Origin: Schistocephalus solidus
Taxonomy: Eukaryota > Platyhelminthes > Cestoda > Diphyllobothriidea > Diphyllobothriidae
DNA length: 64,000 bases
Direction of reading: 5' to 3'
Assembly: GCA_017591395.1 (NCBI GenBank)
Contig: WEDG01005313.1
Coordinates: 1 to 64,000 of the forward strand
Position numbers and translations under genes: made by a program. The number at the start of each line of letters is the position of its first letter. Position 1 is the stretch's first letter. The notes under the pieces are model-generated. The model ran no database searches. It worked only from the letters and a program-made list of their open reading frames with translations, and had not been told where the DNA came from. Shown here in pieces: positions 23,635 through 35,473 of this stretch.

Positions 23635-25066
23635 CCCATAAAACCTGTTGTCATAGCCCTACTGCCTAACCCCAAATCTTACTCACTAACCTAATCGCTT
23701 AACCCTAAGCCCCAACCCTTTCAGTAACGCTAAAGCGCAATCAAAACTATAAAGTTCAACCCAAAATAAGTCGACTTAATAGATATAAACCGAAGCATAA
23801 AATGCCGGCCTAAATGAAATAAGAAGCTGTCTAACAGAAATAAATTCGAGAAGAAGCAGAAGCGATTACCGGAACAAGAACTTTATTCACTTGTCGTTTC
23901 GGATTCTACTTCGAGCTCATCCTATTAGACGTTATCAGATACCCGTAGAATTGGCTGCTTGAAAAACCCAGTTATCTGGTTGGTTTTTGGCAAAGAAATG
24001 GTTTCTCGTGCTCTAGGCAACCCACGGAAACATATGAGGTTACGTCGCCTCACCTCAGTGATGGTTCATACATTTGCACCTGTTTCGCCGGTCGTCTGTA
24101 GATCACACCGCCATTATGAATCGGGCAATTAACGAAGGTAAATCAAACACCAGGCTGAACGAGGTGTTCGATTACGAATATGATTAGCATGAAACATCAG
24201 AGCATTTCGTTAACACAGACCGATTTCGGCGATGAAAAATGCTCACTATTGCTAACTTGTGACAAAACTATGATCCATCTACTGAAATGTCCTTTGAAAG
24301 CAGCAACTGACAAATGTAAGGTCAATGCACTTTCCTGGGAAGGAAATATTTTCAGATTTTGTAAAGTATTCGGCTGTTTCAGATGGATATACTGGTTGTC
24401 AAATGTTTTACTGCACAGGATGCATTCCGTGTACCTTAAGTGGCTTCAGTCTGGAGTGTGCTTCGCGGTCGATCGTGCACTGAATTGCAGGAGTTGTTTC
24501 AATATGACTCTTGTACTTGCCTCGGTAAGGATTTATTTATATGGCACGCTAAGGTTAAGGTTAGCGGATAGCGTTTATTGATCTCGGCAACGAGTGTTCA
24601 TGTTTGAGTGAGCCTTCAAATAAGATCAAAATGGCCATCTTGTACTCGTTACGGCTGCGAGCATGCCTGATAGAGCCGGCCTTGATGGTGTCGCGAATTG
24701 TACCTCTCTATGCGTGACAATCCACGTCAGCAGACCTGGACAGCTCAATCCATTCCCTTCTCCATCTGAATTTGACAGAATGTCTCAAAAGGCAGCATTA
24801 CGGTAAATGCTATTCGACGATTTTAATAAACAATTAGAACAGAATCTAAATTTATGGCCAAGCGATTGAAAACACTGAAAATCCTAAAGTATTCACTTCT
24901 ATCTCAAGGACGATCTGAAACTCACGTATAATTAACAAACAAAATAATTATAAAGAAATTTAACAAAATGAAATTCCTTGTAATCTACACAAAGTGGTAC
25001 GTTTCCGATAGCACCTGACAATTCTTTTTAAATTTATTAGTATGTGACCGGGCTGTCAACGTGCTA
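23633..25066 (+). repeat. Left arm of a 6.3-kb imperfect palindrome
   Basis: This arm is matched, inverted, by 28,437-29,917, from the outer block CCCATACACTA to the inner block TGTCAACGTGCTA. Identity is high to the eye but with indels and substitutions. It contains TTAGGG-like (here CCCTAA) runs near 23,660-23,735, and near 23,860-23,960 a decayed relative of the 30.9-kb hammerhead-like repeat (GTTTCGGATTCTACTTCGAG). No protein motif was found, including in the open frame at 24,180-24,581. Confidence 0.85.
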
Positions 25067-27078
25067 GCTTGTGAAATACTTATTCCTGTTACGTCCCTAT
25101 CGACGCAATTAAGCGAAAATCTGGTTGCCTTGACCAAACGCAACTAAAACAATGTACAAACAGTAGAATCCCCGCCAATTCTCGTGAAACCGTGTTGGAA
25201 TATACACTCGCGTGTTTGGCTGCTTGATAACGGCCATACTTACCTTGCCTTCAGTCTTGAAGAAAATATACCTGCGAATATCAGAACAGAACTATTTTCG
25301 AACGTAATTATACTTTTGCTACCTTAACGACTTTTCTTTTTTGCATGGTCGGGTTTCCTGCACATTTAAAACTTTAGGTTATTTAGTCACACTGACTTTT
25401 CACGTTTCTGAATTTGCCGCTTTTCTAAAACAATGAGGATTTCTTCACAACATAATAATTAGTTTTAAATCACAATATGCCATCTTCTTAGGGATGGTGG
25501 CTTCGTTTCTGCCCTAAAACATTGGAGAAGGCAACGTGGGCTGATTTCGCGTATCAGGCCCTTTCTTTTGAAATCCCTGAGATTTCATGAGATAGGTCAT
25601 CCACTGTAGAAAGAGGAACTCCAGACGTAAGTGTGGCCGGTCGGTTTTCAGTTGCGCTGATAACCAGCTAATAGCTTATAGCAGGCAGATTTCTAATTGT
25701 GTTTAAAGGAAAAGCAAGAGGTCAGGGATCAGATGCTGCATTCGGTATAATCAAAGCTTCAGTTCGGCGACCGGCATTTCATGTACCCGAGACACTGGGA
25801 GTTACTGATGCCTAGATGGCCAGAAGTCGGTTCCAGCGCGCCAATGCGGACGGAGATATTGGTCTGCTCTCTGTCTCAAGGCCTCGTCACATGATCTGTG
25901 CCCACAACGGAATCCTCCACCTCCCACCCCCTCGGTCCATGAGGTGCATAGGAGAGAGGTGGGTGGGGGAGGGCAGTAGGGAGGAATGGAGAAGCTCGGG
26001 CGCCTTGCCACAGCAACAAGGCGGCCAATCACAGGAACCCAAAGCGTACTAAATCCCTCAATGTGTTGCGAGTCCCTGCCGCCCTCAGATCTCACTCGGG
26101 CAGACCGATCCCACTGTGAGCCACGCTCTCCAACTTTCACGAAGCCCGTATGCACGATCTGTCCTTCCATCGATGTGGGTTGTCAATTAGTTGGCTAAAC
26201 GGGAGCAAATATTTGACGCTTCTAAGGCGAATCGAGACAGTGGTCATTTCCGTTTGATATTTTTTTAACTTGCAGAGATCGTTTGAATTATTTGATGATT
26301 CTCCGAAGGAATTAGTCATTGACAAGCTTCTGCAACCAGAAGAAGCGTGATGGCAAAAAATACAAAGTTGTTCAGGCCATATGAAACAACCCAATGCATC
26401 TAGGAAAGCTGCCGGAGGAGTGCCTGGGAATGAAGTTCGCAAAACAACTAATGGTATCATTAGCATCAATGTTTAAGCCGCAGGCAAGACTGATGATAGG
26501 CAAATCAGCCAATCAAAATACAGGCAAGATTAGGTCCGTTAAAGGACTCCAGGATAGCCTAAAATACCAGGTGCTCTGTTTACGCCAGATATCCTTCTTT
26601 TAGCCACCTTAATTTCCCACCCAGGTTGTCGCACCTTTTCAGACGTCATGAAGCTTCAGCGATTTCGATTTTGCACCAGAGACATCAGTGTGGCCTAAGC
26701 GAAGGTCAACCCTACGCAGTTTCAGTCACTGACTTCGGCAGCGACTGCTGTTGTGAGTCACCACATACAAGGAAATTTTCACACAGAAGTTGTGCGAGTT
26801 TATACGTTCTTCGGCAAGTTATGAGTGTACACAGCAGTAAGGTCAACACTAATATATGATTGGCATGTAATCGCTTTCGCGGTGCGGATGACTAATAATT
26901 GGATCTGTCAAATCCAATAATCGGTAACATAACACACAACTCCCCACCGGTCCGATGGCTTTCGCTCATTTGGCAAGTATGGGTTTGTATGCCACATCAT
27001 ATTGTGTTACAGGGGCGGTGCCCTTCACATGACTTAGCTTTGTAGTGAGAGCTGACTTTCGCAGCATCCATCGCACTC
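25067..27078. other. 2-kb segment present in only one palindrome arm
   Basis: The right arm has only 34 bp at the equivalent place (28,403-28,436). The segment is therefore either an insertion into the left arm or a deletion from the right. I see no terminal repeat, target-site duplication or coding domain. Frames of up to 122 residues near 25.8-26.5 kb show no recognisable motif. Confidence 0.7.
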
Positions 27079-27397
27079 CCAGGTTGCATAGAATACGGTG
27101 ATTCATGAGTCGGTTTTAGAAAGATACACGAAGAACAGAACATTTTGGTACAAAAACTGCAAGAAGACTCCTTACCCTGCCAAGTCTCCGAAATACACCC
27201 TGAAGTTGCGGCAACACTGTCTGAAGACTGCAAATGCAGCAGATAAACTATATCATGAAATTTTAACCGAAATTCACAAATGTGTTTTCGATTTGCAAAT
27301 GCTACTTAAGTAGGGTTTTAATTTGGATAATCTCACGAGAGTTCAGTCACGCCAGGATGCTTTCAGTAACTCCAATATATCTTATAGAACATATGCC
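27079..27397 (+). repeat. Inner left arm of the palindrome
   Basis: Inverted match to 27,992-28,402, with shared blocks such as CCAGGTTGCATAGAATACGG, TGCTACTTAAGTAG and CTTTCAGTAACTCC. The right partner carries about 80 extra bases near 28,045-28,125. The same sequence family recurs, diverged, at 62,440-62,770. Confidence 0.8.
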
Positions 27398-27991
27398 GAT
27401 CAATGCTACTTAAGTAGACATTTTTACCCGGGTGTATTCTGCAGCATGAGTCCCTTTTACTGATCTAGTTTTATCATGGTAACGTGCTCTCATCGTTTAC
27501 TCCTTATTCACACTCGACTGATTTTCTTCCGGAAATTCTGAACGCATTGATTATCGGTGTACTTAGAATTTCAAATATACATTTTAAAAAATGCAACAAA
27601 TATTCTTTTGGTAAAGGATTTCATCTTCTTAAAAGTCTATTCTTTAAGAAATGGTACCTTTCGTTTTTTAAAAATACATTTTAACCCGACATGCTGTTGT
27701 ACCCGCTTTTAGTTCTTCGAAATTACTAGTCGTATGTTTTCCGGATGAGGCTGTTAAGAAAGCCTCGTTTGGCCTTATGCATCTTTTTCAGTAGACATGG
27801 CACATTTTTTACATTTAACATTCAGAATAAATCAATTCCGAGATCAAATACTTTATAAATGGAAATTGCACAGCCTTAATATGGTCACTTTTTAAAGTCG
27901 AAATATACTCTTTCCCCAAGCATAAACTTAGAAGAAGACTTCGTTTGCTATCACGAAATTAGTTCAAATTAGTTCACGAAATAATAGTTTT
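27398..27991. other. Central loop of the palindrome
   Basis: About 590 bp of AT-rich sequence between the two inner arms, with no coding motif. A second TGCTACTTAAGTAG block occurs at about 27,404-27,418. Confidence 0.6.
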
Positions 27992-28402
27992 GGCATATTT
28001 TCTATAAGATATATGGGAATTACTGAAAGCATCGAAAATCAATGTGAAAACTTCCTGTTATTTAAGTTATTAATTTTGCTGAGTTTTGCATGTGGTCAAA
28101 AGAAGCTCAATTAAATTTCGGCATCCTGGCACGACTGAACTCTCGTGAGATTATTCACATTAAAACCCTACTTAAGTAGCATTTGCAAATCGAAAACACA
28201 TTTGAGAATTTCGGTTAGAATTTCATTATATAGTTTATCTGCTGCATTTGCAGTCTTCAGCCAGTGTTGCTGCAATTTCAGGGTGTATTTCGGAGACGTG
28301 GCAGGGTAAGGAGTCTTCTTGCAGTTTTTGTACGAAAATTTTCTGTTCTTCGTGTATCTTTCTAAAACCGACTCATGAATCACCGTATTCTATGCAACCT
28401 GG
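27992..28402 (-). repeat. Inner right arm of the palindrome
   Basis: Inverted partner of 27,079-27,397. In plus orientation it reads with 62,440-62,770 (CTACTTAAGTA, GAGAATTTCGGTTA and TTTGGCAGGGTAA-type blocks), so this is a dispersed MITE-like sequence and not only part of the palindrome. Confidence 0.8.
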
Positions 28403-28436
28403 CATTCATAAGCTCCAAGGTTAGTATTTACATCTC

Positions 28437-29917
28437 TAGCACGTTGACAGCCCGGTCACATACTAATAAATTTAAAAAGAATTGTCAGGTGCTATCGGAA
28501 ACGTACCACTTTGTGTAGATTACAAGGAATTTCATTTTGTTAAATTTCTTTATAATTATTTTGTTTGTTAATTATACGTGAGTTTCAGATCGTCCTTGAG
28601 ATAGAAGTGAATACTTTAGGATTTTCAGTGTTTTCAATCGCTTGGCCATAAATTTAGATTCTGTTCTAATTGTTTATTAAAATCGTCGAATAGCAGTTAC
28701 CGTAATGCTGACGTGGATCGTCACGCATAGAGAGGTACAATTCGCGACACCATCAAGGCCAGCTCTATCAGGCATGCTCGCAGCCGTAATGAGTACAAGA
28801 TGGCCATTTTGATCTTATTTGAAGGCTCACTCAAACATGAACACTCGTTGCCGAGATCAATAAACGCCCAAAAGGCATTTTGCAAATTGCGATGCCTGAG
28901 AGTTCAAAAACGCTAACCTCGCTTAAACCGCAGCCTACCCTACCCTTAAACTTGACTGTATGGTTAACGCTATCCGCTAACGCTTAACTAGCTGTGCCAT
29001 ATCAAATAAATCCTTACCGAGGCAAATTACAGAGTCATGCATTGAGCGCAACTCCGCGTTTGATCGACGCGACGCACACACTGAAGCCACTTCAGGTACG
29101 CAGGAATGCATCCTGTGCAGTAAAACGATTTGACAACCAGTATATCCATCTGAAACGCGATACTTTACAAAAATCTGAAAATATTTCGTTTCCTAGGAAA
29201 GTGCATTGACCTTACATTTGTCAGTTGCTGCTTTCAAAGGCCATTTCAATAAATGGATCATAGTTTTGTCACAAGTTAGCAATAATGAGCATTTTTCATC
29301 GCTGAAATCGGTCTGTGTAAACGAAATGCTCTGATGTTTCATGCTAATCATATTCATAATCGAACGCCTCGTTCAGCCTGGATGTTTGATTTACCTTCGT
29401 CATTGCCCGATTCATAATGGCGGTGTGATCTACAGACGACCGGCGAAACAGGTGCAAATGTATGAACCATCACTGAGGTGAGGCGACGCGTAACCTCATA
29501 TGTTTTCCAAGTGGAGTTGTCTAGAGCACGAGAAACCATTTCTTTATCAAAAAGCCCAACCAGATAACTGGGTTTTCAAAAGCAGCCAATTCTACGGGCA
29601 TCTGATAACGTCTAATAGGATGAGCTCGAAGTAGAATCCCGAAACGACAAGTGAATAAAGTTCTCGTTCCGGTAATCGCTTCTGCTTCTCTCGAGTATTT
29701 TCTGATTAGACAGCTTCTTATTTCATTTAGGCCGGCATTTTATGCTTCGGTTTATATCTATTTAGTCGATTAATTTTGGGTTGAACTTTAGAGTTTGGAT
29801 TGCGCCTTAGCGTTACTGAAAGGGTTGGGGCTAGGGTTAAGCGATTAGGTTAAGTGAGTAAGATTTGGGGTTAGGAAGTAGGGCTATGAAAACAAGTTTT
29901 ATGGTTAGTGTATGGGC
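28437..29917 (-). repeat. Right arm of the 6.3-kb palindrome
   Basis: Inverted partner of 23,633-25,066. Its outer end has G-rich degenerate telomere-like words (GGGTTAGG, AGGGTTAAGCGATTAGG) at 29,818-29,890, which continue just outside the arm to 29,975. Frames here are mirror images of those in the left arm with different breaks, which argues against a conserved protein. Confidence 0.85.
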
Positions 29918-30860
29918 TAAGCGATTAGGGTTAGGAGTTGGGGTTTGGGATTAGAGTCTGTGATAAGGAGTAGAGTTTGGGGATATTGTTTCGCGTTAGT
30001 ACTTTGCGTTATGGTCGGTTTCTTACCGGTCGCCAGCCAGTACCGTCTCCTTGCGTGCTTCTTAGAAACCGCATTTTGATTTGCGCCTTCTTATCTTCGG
30101 CGTCTTTGGAGTATCTAAACAACGTTTTGGCTTACATTCCTGCTTTGCATTTTCCTTTCCCGAATTCCGTCTCCTTTTGCCCCACCCGCATTAACCCTTC
30201 CTGGACCGGTCCCTTCCTACGGGGGTCATTCTTTTTGGTCCACTCAGTGGACTTACTTGGTAGATTCTCATCTAGTTATTTAGCACTCAGTCATATGCGG
30301 GTAAGCGATCGTGAACTATTACTATCGATACCCTTGCAACTGGATGATGGTGACGTGGGCTGAGCAGCATTCCGTCGGTCTGGTAGTTGAGGTCGACTCT
30401 CAACCAGGAATGGGCATTTATGCAGGCAGATAGATGGTGTAGCGATGGGTTACCCTTTTAGACCACAGTGGTGCTCGGTAGGACGCTCGCTTGCCAGCCT
30501 TTTAGATGCATTTTCTGACCCATTTCTCGCGAAAAGTAAGAAATACTACCCCTGAATAGGATTTTTTAATCTCTGTTGTGGAGCATGCATTTGGCACAGT
30601 AAAAAGACGACCCTAACCGACCTCCATAGGGCTTTTCCTTTAGGGGTGGGGGTGAGGAAGAAGTGGGATTAAGTCAGCCTCGACTGAGTTTTGAGACATA
30701 CTCAAGTCGGTGGCATGGCCATTTCGCTACGTTTGCCGGTGTTGGGCGAATTAGGAGTATCTACCCGGTGTATCTATGGATTTGGCGGAGTTTTATAAAA
30801 ACGTGCTATGATAGTGGTCACGCATGACAATGTTTCTTCAAGAGGTTTCCTGCATCGAGG
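29918..30860. other. Intergenic DNA, telomere-like at its left edge
   Basis: The first 60 bases keep the G-rich GATTAGGGTTAGGAGTTGGG pattern. The rest has one plus-strand frame of 128 residues (29,977-30,363) without motif, hydrophobic but with no convincing signal peptide or repeat relation. I do not call it a gene. Confidence 0.5.
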
Positions 30861-30888
30861 TACGATCACTGCAACAAGAGCTTTGTTA

Positions 30889-30930
30889 GCCTGACATTTC
30901 GGATTCTCACTCGAATCCATCATCAGAGAC
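30889..30930 (-). ncRNA. Hammerhead-like motif, left copy
   Basis: Minus-strand order: GUCU, CUGAUGA, U, GGAUUC-GAGUGA-GAAUCC, GAAA, UGUC, AGGC. Stem II has six pairs, stem I four (AGGC with GUCU), and stem III would be the short AUGU followed by a cleavable C. One extra U sits on the 5' side of stem II, and there is no clear distal part of stem I, so activity is less certain than for the 307- and 233-bp families. Confidence 0.5.
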
Positions 30931-30975
30931 AGATTCAGAAACTGGAAAACTTGGGCGATCCAATACCAATACCCT

Positions 30976-31017
30976 GTCTCTGATGATGGATTCGAGTGAG
31001 AATCCGAAACGTGAGGC
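30976..31017 (+). ncRNA. Hammerhead-like motif, right copy (cleavage base mutated)
   Basis: Same fold as the left copy, with CTGATGA at 30,980-30,986 and GAAA at 31,006-31,009. The sequence after it is CGTG rather than CGTC or TGTC, so the residue at the cleavage position is G, which hammerheads do not cut. Stem III would be ACGU. Confidence 0.45.
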
Positions 31018-31042
31018 TAAGAATGCTTCTCTTCCAGTGATC

Positions 31043-33165
31043 TTGTGTCCTTTTTTGCGACTACTTCCTGGAACTCGCCTCTTCGCTTGGCATGCGACCG
31101 CTTCGACGAACCAAGCGTGTATCTACAGCCGCACGTTCTCGTACTATGATGAGACCAAATCGCAGGTGTGAATTTGGTTGCAGTGAGACAGAATTTTGAG
31201 GGGTCTACCTCACGTCACTCTTGCTATAGCAGTGTATGGGCGCAGTGGAACACAAACGTCCCGACTACTACTCATGCCAGGCGTCAGTTCAGCGCTTAAA
31301 AGTGTGCCACGTTGGCATGACTATTGTAAGGGACGTCGTTCGCGGCTGGGTTCGAAGGGTACCGTCTTCGTGTTTTGGTATCTCCACGTCCATAAACTGA
31401 ATCAGGTAGTGTTTTAAGTGTTCGTATGGAAATACGTGTGGGTCTTGGTGCATGGGTACCCACCCATCATAATGCAGGTTTTCGTGCACTAAATTCCAGC
31501 TAGCTGTCAGGTAGATTAATGGCTTGGGTTTGGTCTAAGGTAGGGTTAATGTTTGACTTACCGTATCTGTGCCACCTTGCCGTGGAAGACACAGTTGACC
31601 ATGTCAGAAATGAGGTTTAGGAATATGACGCAGGAATAGTTAACCTTCCTGCCATTTAGCGTAAGGCCATCTATTTCCGCGTCTTGCCAATGCGAATATT
31701 TTGACTCAATCAATTTTGATAAAGTCTGCTACCTCTTTGACATTTTAAAAGGCGACAGCACTCGCAGAGCCCTCTAACCTCTTGGACTATGATATCCCAA
31801 TCGAGAACCTTGCATTTTTTCTCAATTTTGCTGAGGTACTACTAGCTCGACTTAAACGAGTTTCCTTGTCAGCAGCCTGCACGGATAATCAGTCTGCGAT
31901 TCAGTCTGCCACTTCTGTTACAGCCTCGAATCCCGCAGAATTTCTAAAATTTTTCAAATTCGGGTGGGGTAAATGGTTTGTTTTGCCTTTGAAAGTCTTG
32001 TCCATATTTAGGGGGTTACAGGTGGACCCATACTCACAGCACAGCTTTTAGCTAGTACCTGGGCTGTGAGTATGGTTCCATCTATAATCCCAAAATATAC
32101 TATTGGCTGTATTTTTGTAGTTTAATGAATATTACACGGTTATCTCGCTGTGGCCGAGAGAAGTCGGCGCGAATATTCATATCAACTTTCAGTCTACGCC
32201 TATAAGCCTTCAAGGAGACAGATTCACTCCAAGTTAGTGATTAATTTCTGAGGAAATTAAAAAGCAGCAGTTTTGTCTATATTCTGATGTAGGATAGCAG
32301 AGTTAAAATCAGCTTGATTGTGACTTGGAGGTCTGACAACTGATTGGATAACTTTATCCACATTGGAGTATTTCGGAAGGACTAGGGGACTCTACGTTAG
32401 GTTGTAGTGGTCCTCTCTTAATGTGACATTCTTGCGCAGGTTGCATCCAACTCACCCTTGCATAGGTTTGGTATAGGTGTCCGGGGATAGACCGTGTGAG
32501 GCACACGTAGATGACATGTTTAGTCGTGTCACCTACTGAGCCCTAGTCCTCCCCCTCTGGTCGTTTTGACAGTATCCTACCAGCGGAAGTAAGTAGAGGA
32601 TGAAGGTGAGCATGCCGTAGCAGCTGCGCAAGTCACCGTTGACGCGCAGTGGGAGTCGCCGCTCGCGGGCTCTGCTCCCCTGGGCCTCATCGACTGATGA
32701 GCCTTTTGGAGATACTCTGGTAAACAAGCCCCGTCTAGACAGACCGGGGATTAAACATATGTCGAGTGCTACCCAGCCAACGGCGCTGGAAGCAACCAGA
32801 TGGTTCTCTGTCTGGATCACAATGTATATCTTCGGTAAACATCATGGGGGTGAGTTTGTATGCCTCGTATGCGATGATTAATTAGACCAACTGCGAGCTC
32901 TGTCTAAGCTAAGGCCCCGGCAGAGCAAAGTACTACACTAGACGATAGGTGTGTGGAAGGCGAGAATACGGGGTAAGCCACATATGAGGGCTGGAACGCT
33001 ACAAGAGCACGAAAGATTAGTAACCAATGCCAACTAGCTGCTTTCCAAAGATATCAACAACGCGAGACCACACGAGTGTAGTTAGTCTGAATCCTCCTCC
33101 GTTCTGCAGCTTGGACGTTTATTGCGGACATCTATTAATACTGCCAGAAGACAACATAATTACCT
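31043..33165. other. Intergenic DNA with one hairpin
   Basis: No gene or repeat relative recognised. A strong hairpin lies at 32,023-32,040 paired with 32,063-32,080 (CCATACTCACAGC against GCTGTGAGTATGG, 18-base arms with one mismatch, 22-base loop). Small frames lack motifs. Confidence 0.5.
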
Positions 33166-33169
33166 CTTT

Positions 33170-33740
<571 letters not shown>

Positions 33741-33759
33741 AGTGCTCAAGGCGCAATAT

Positions 33760-34730
33760 GATGGGCACATCCGACAACCTCATCGGCGATAGTTACTATG
33801 CCTGAGCACGCAGAGGAGGAAAACGTTTATGGAAACTATCTTATATCGAAGTCCACTAAAAAAACAGCGCAGGGATGCGTGCTGAACGGGAATGGTGAGA
33901 GTTAGTCGTTTTATCGTTACGGAGAGTGCGCGGGGTAATTAATGGGGTCTGTCGAACGCATTGGAAGTACTCGCATTCCTAGCATAAGTTTAATTTTCTT
34001 ACTCAAATGAGGTGTCGGAACAGACGCGCAACATGAGATGTGCAAATTAGGGGGCGTGTAAACGAGCGGAATACAGAAAATTCAAGGTCAGTGGTCGAAT
34101 AGGTTTGGATTTGGTAACATGGTTTGTGGCTGGCATACATATCCCCTGACCTCAACCATAAGGCTTTCCTTAACCCTAACCTTAACCTGTCCTTTGAAAA
34201 TTTTAGTAAGCTCACCCAGAAATCCACCTAGAGTCCCACATAGATCAAACAAGCAGTCTGGTTGTGGTAATGACAACTAAGGACTTCCACATGAGATGCT
34301 CGCCAATTGTATAGACAAAGCGTCAATAATGTAGTGATTAGTTGTCGATGCTGTGAAACTGCAAATACAAATTCACACAGCCAAAAGACGTTCGGCCCCA
34401 AATGAGCTCGGCTCCCAACCTCTGCAACTTGATCTATTCATGAGAAGCCACCAGGTTAAAAATTTAAGCCTCGTGAGATAAGAGATAATCTCATTAAAAT
34501 TTAACAGCTCGCCGTAAGATAAGTTCTATTGATATTAAGTGGTTGGTAATAGGATATCGCCTCCGCATTTAATGGGCTCGAAACAAAACTACCAGTTTAC
34601 TGTCGCACAATAGGCGTGAGCTATTTTTGGCCAAAGCCGCAAGTGAAAAAAATTGTCGTTGCTCACTCAGTTAAAACATTATAGTGCTATATTATGCATG
34701 TATATTATTATATATCTTATATATACATGT
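33760..34730. other. Intergenic DNA, nothing recognised
   Basis: AT-rich, with only short frames and no motif or repeat relation seen; a TATA-rich stretch lies near 34,690-34,725. Confidence 0.5.
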
Positions 34731-34734
34731 GATG

Positions 34735-34796
34735 GAGTACCGCCAAAGACAAGGGAGACCGGAATGACCATTTATGGCTTGCTTGCCGTAACCTGA
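34735..34796 (-). mobile_element. tRNA-derived repeat 3' fragment, minus strand
   Basis: The GACAAGGGAGACCGGAATG block and a mutated 'atggcttgcttgccgt' identify the hammerhead domain of a unit in minus orientation. It is joined head-to-head to plus-strand units starting with TGATCGGTGAGCGCCAC. Confidence 0.7.
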
Positions 34797-35400
34797 TCGG
34801 TGAGCGCCACTTCATCATGATTGATATTCCCGACCATAAACGACAAGACAACGAGCCCCTGGCTCATTGGTAGAACATTTGACTCAATGACCAAAGGTTG
34901 CGGGTTCGAATCCCAGGATATCCCACACTTGGGATTGGGTATGACTGCCTGATTATGGCTAATACAACAGAAATGGCCACTGCGATCTCCCTTGTCTTTG
35001 TCGGCTGCCCCTTATCCACATACATACTACAATTCGCTATGCGACTGCTTGCAAGGGCTCTAAATTGAGCTCCAAGGCACAACGGAACATATATGTTCCT
35101 TAGCCAGATCAGAGAACGCCACACTATGATAATTCATACTCCCGATCATAAACTGACAAATCAAAGGGCTGGTAGCTCCATGGTAGTGTTACACGCAAGG
35201 ACCAAATGTTGCGGGTTCCAATCTCGGGTGATCCACACCTGGGACTGGGTATGACTGGCTGATGATGGCTAATAAGCCAGAAATAGCTTTTTCGGTATCT
35301 CTTGTCTTTTATCGTTACTCCATCACATGCATATGTTACTATGCGAATACCTGCGAGGGCTTTAGACTGAGCCCCAAGGCACAACGGGAAGAGTATGCCC
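34797..35400 (+). mobile_element. Dimer of tRNA-derived repeat units, plus strand
   Basis: Two tRNA-like heads start at about 34,852 and 35,165, about 310 bp apart, as in the array. The first head has a perfect GGTTCGAATCC B box. In the second unit the hammerhead core CTGATGA (35,259-35,265) is followed by TGGCT-AATA-AGCCA and GAAA: here the position mismatched in the array is a U-A pair, giving a five-pair stem II. Its stem III is decayed (TAGCTTTT). Confidence 0.8.
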
Positions 35401-35429
35401 CGTAAATTGATCCGTGAGCACCACTTCAT

Positions 35430-35430
35430 C

Positions 35431-35468
<38 letters not shown>
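35430..35468. repeat. AT microsatellite at left edge of Penelope palindrome
   Basis: About 38 bp of pure AT repeat immediately before the Penelope 3' end; a matching AT tract at 36,325-36,357 closes the palindrome on the other side. Confidence 0.9.
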
Positions 35469-35470
<2 letters not shown>

Positions 35471-35473
35471 CTT

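Larger units (their letters stand above)
30863..31042. repeat. Inverted pair of a hammerhead-like repeat
   Basis: The block at 30,863-30,933 is repeated inverted at 30,973-31,042 with a 40-bp spacer; shared sequence includes CTGTCTCTGATGATGGATTC and GAGTGAGAATCCGAAA. Both halves carry the hammerhead-like core, pointing away from each other (minus on the left, plus on the right). A decayed relative is at 48,372-48,408. Confidence 0.85.

Noticed and set aside
15903..23694. Many frames of 60-130 residues across the array (the MVERSTQIPKVAGSNPR type)
   Set aside because: They follow the 307-bp period, run through the tRNA head and ribozyme, and break with single-base indels. They are repeat artefacts, not genes.
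29977..30363. A 128-residue hydrophobic frame as a membrane protein
   Set aside because: It begins in telomere-like sequence, has no consistent membrane-segment pattern and has no relative here.
32023..32080. Hairpin as a miRNA precursor
   Set aside because: The 18-base arms are too short for a typical precursor and nothing else supports it.
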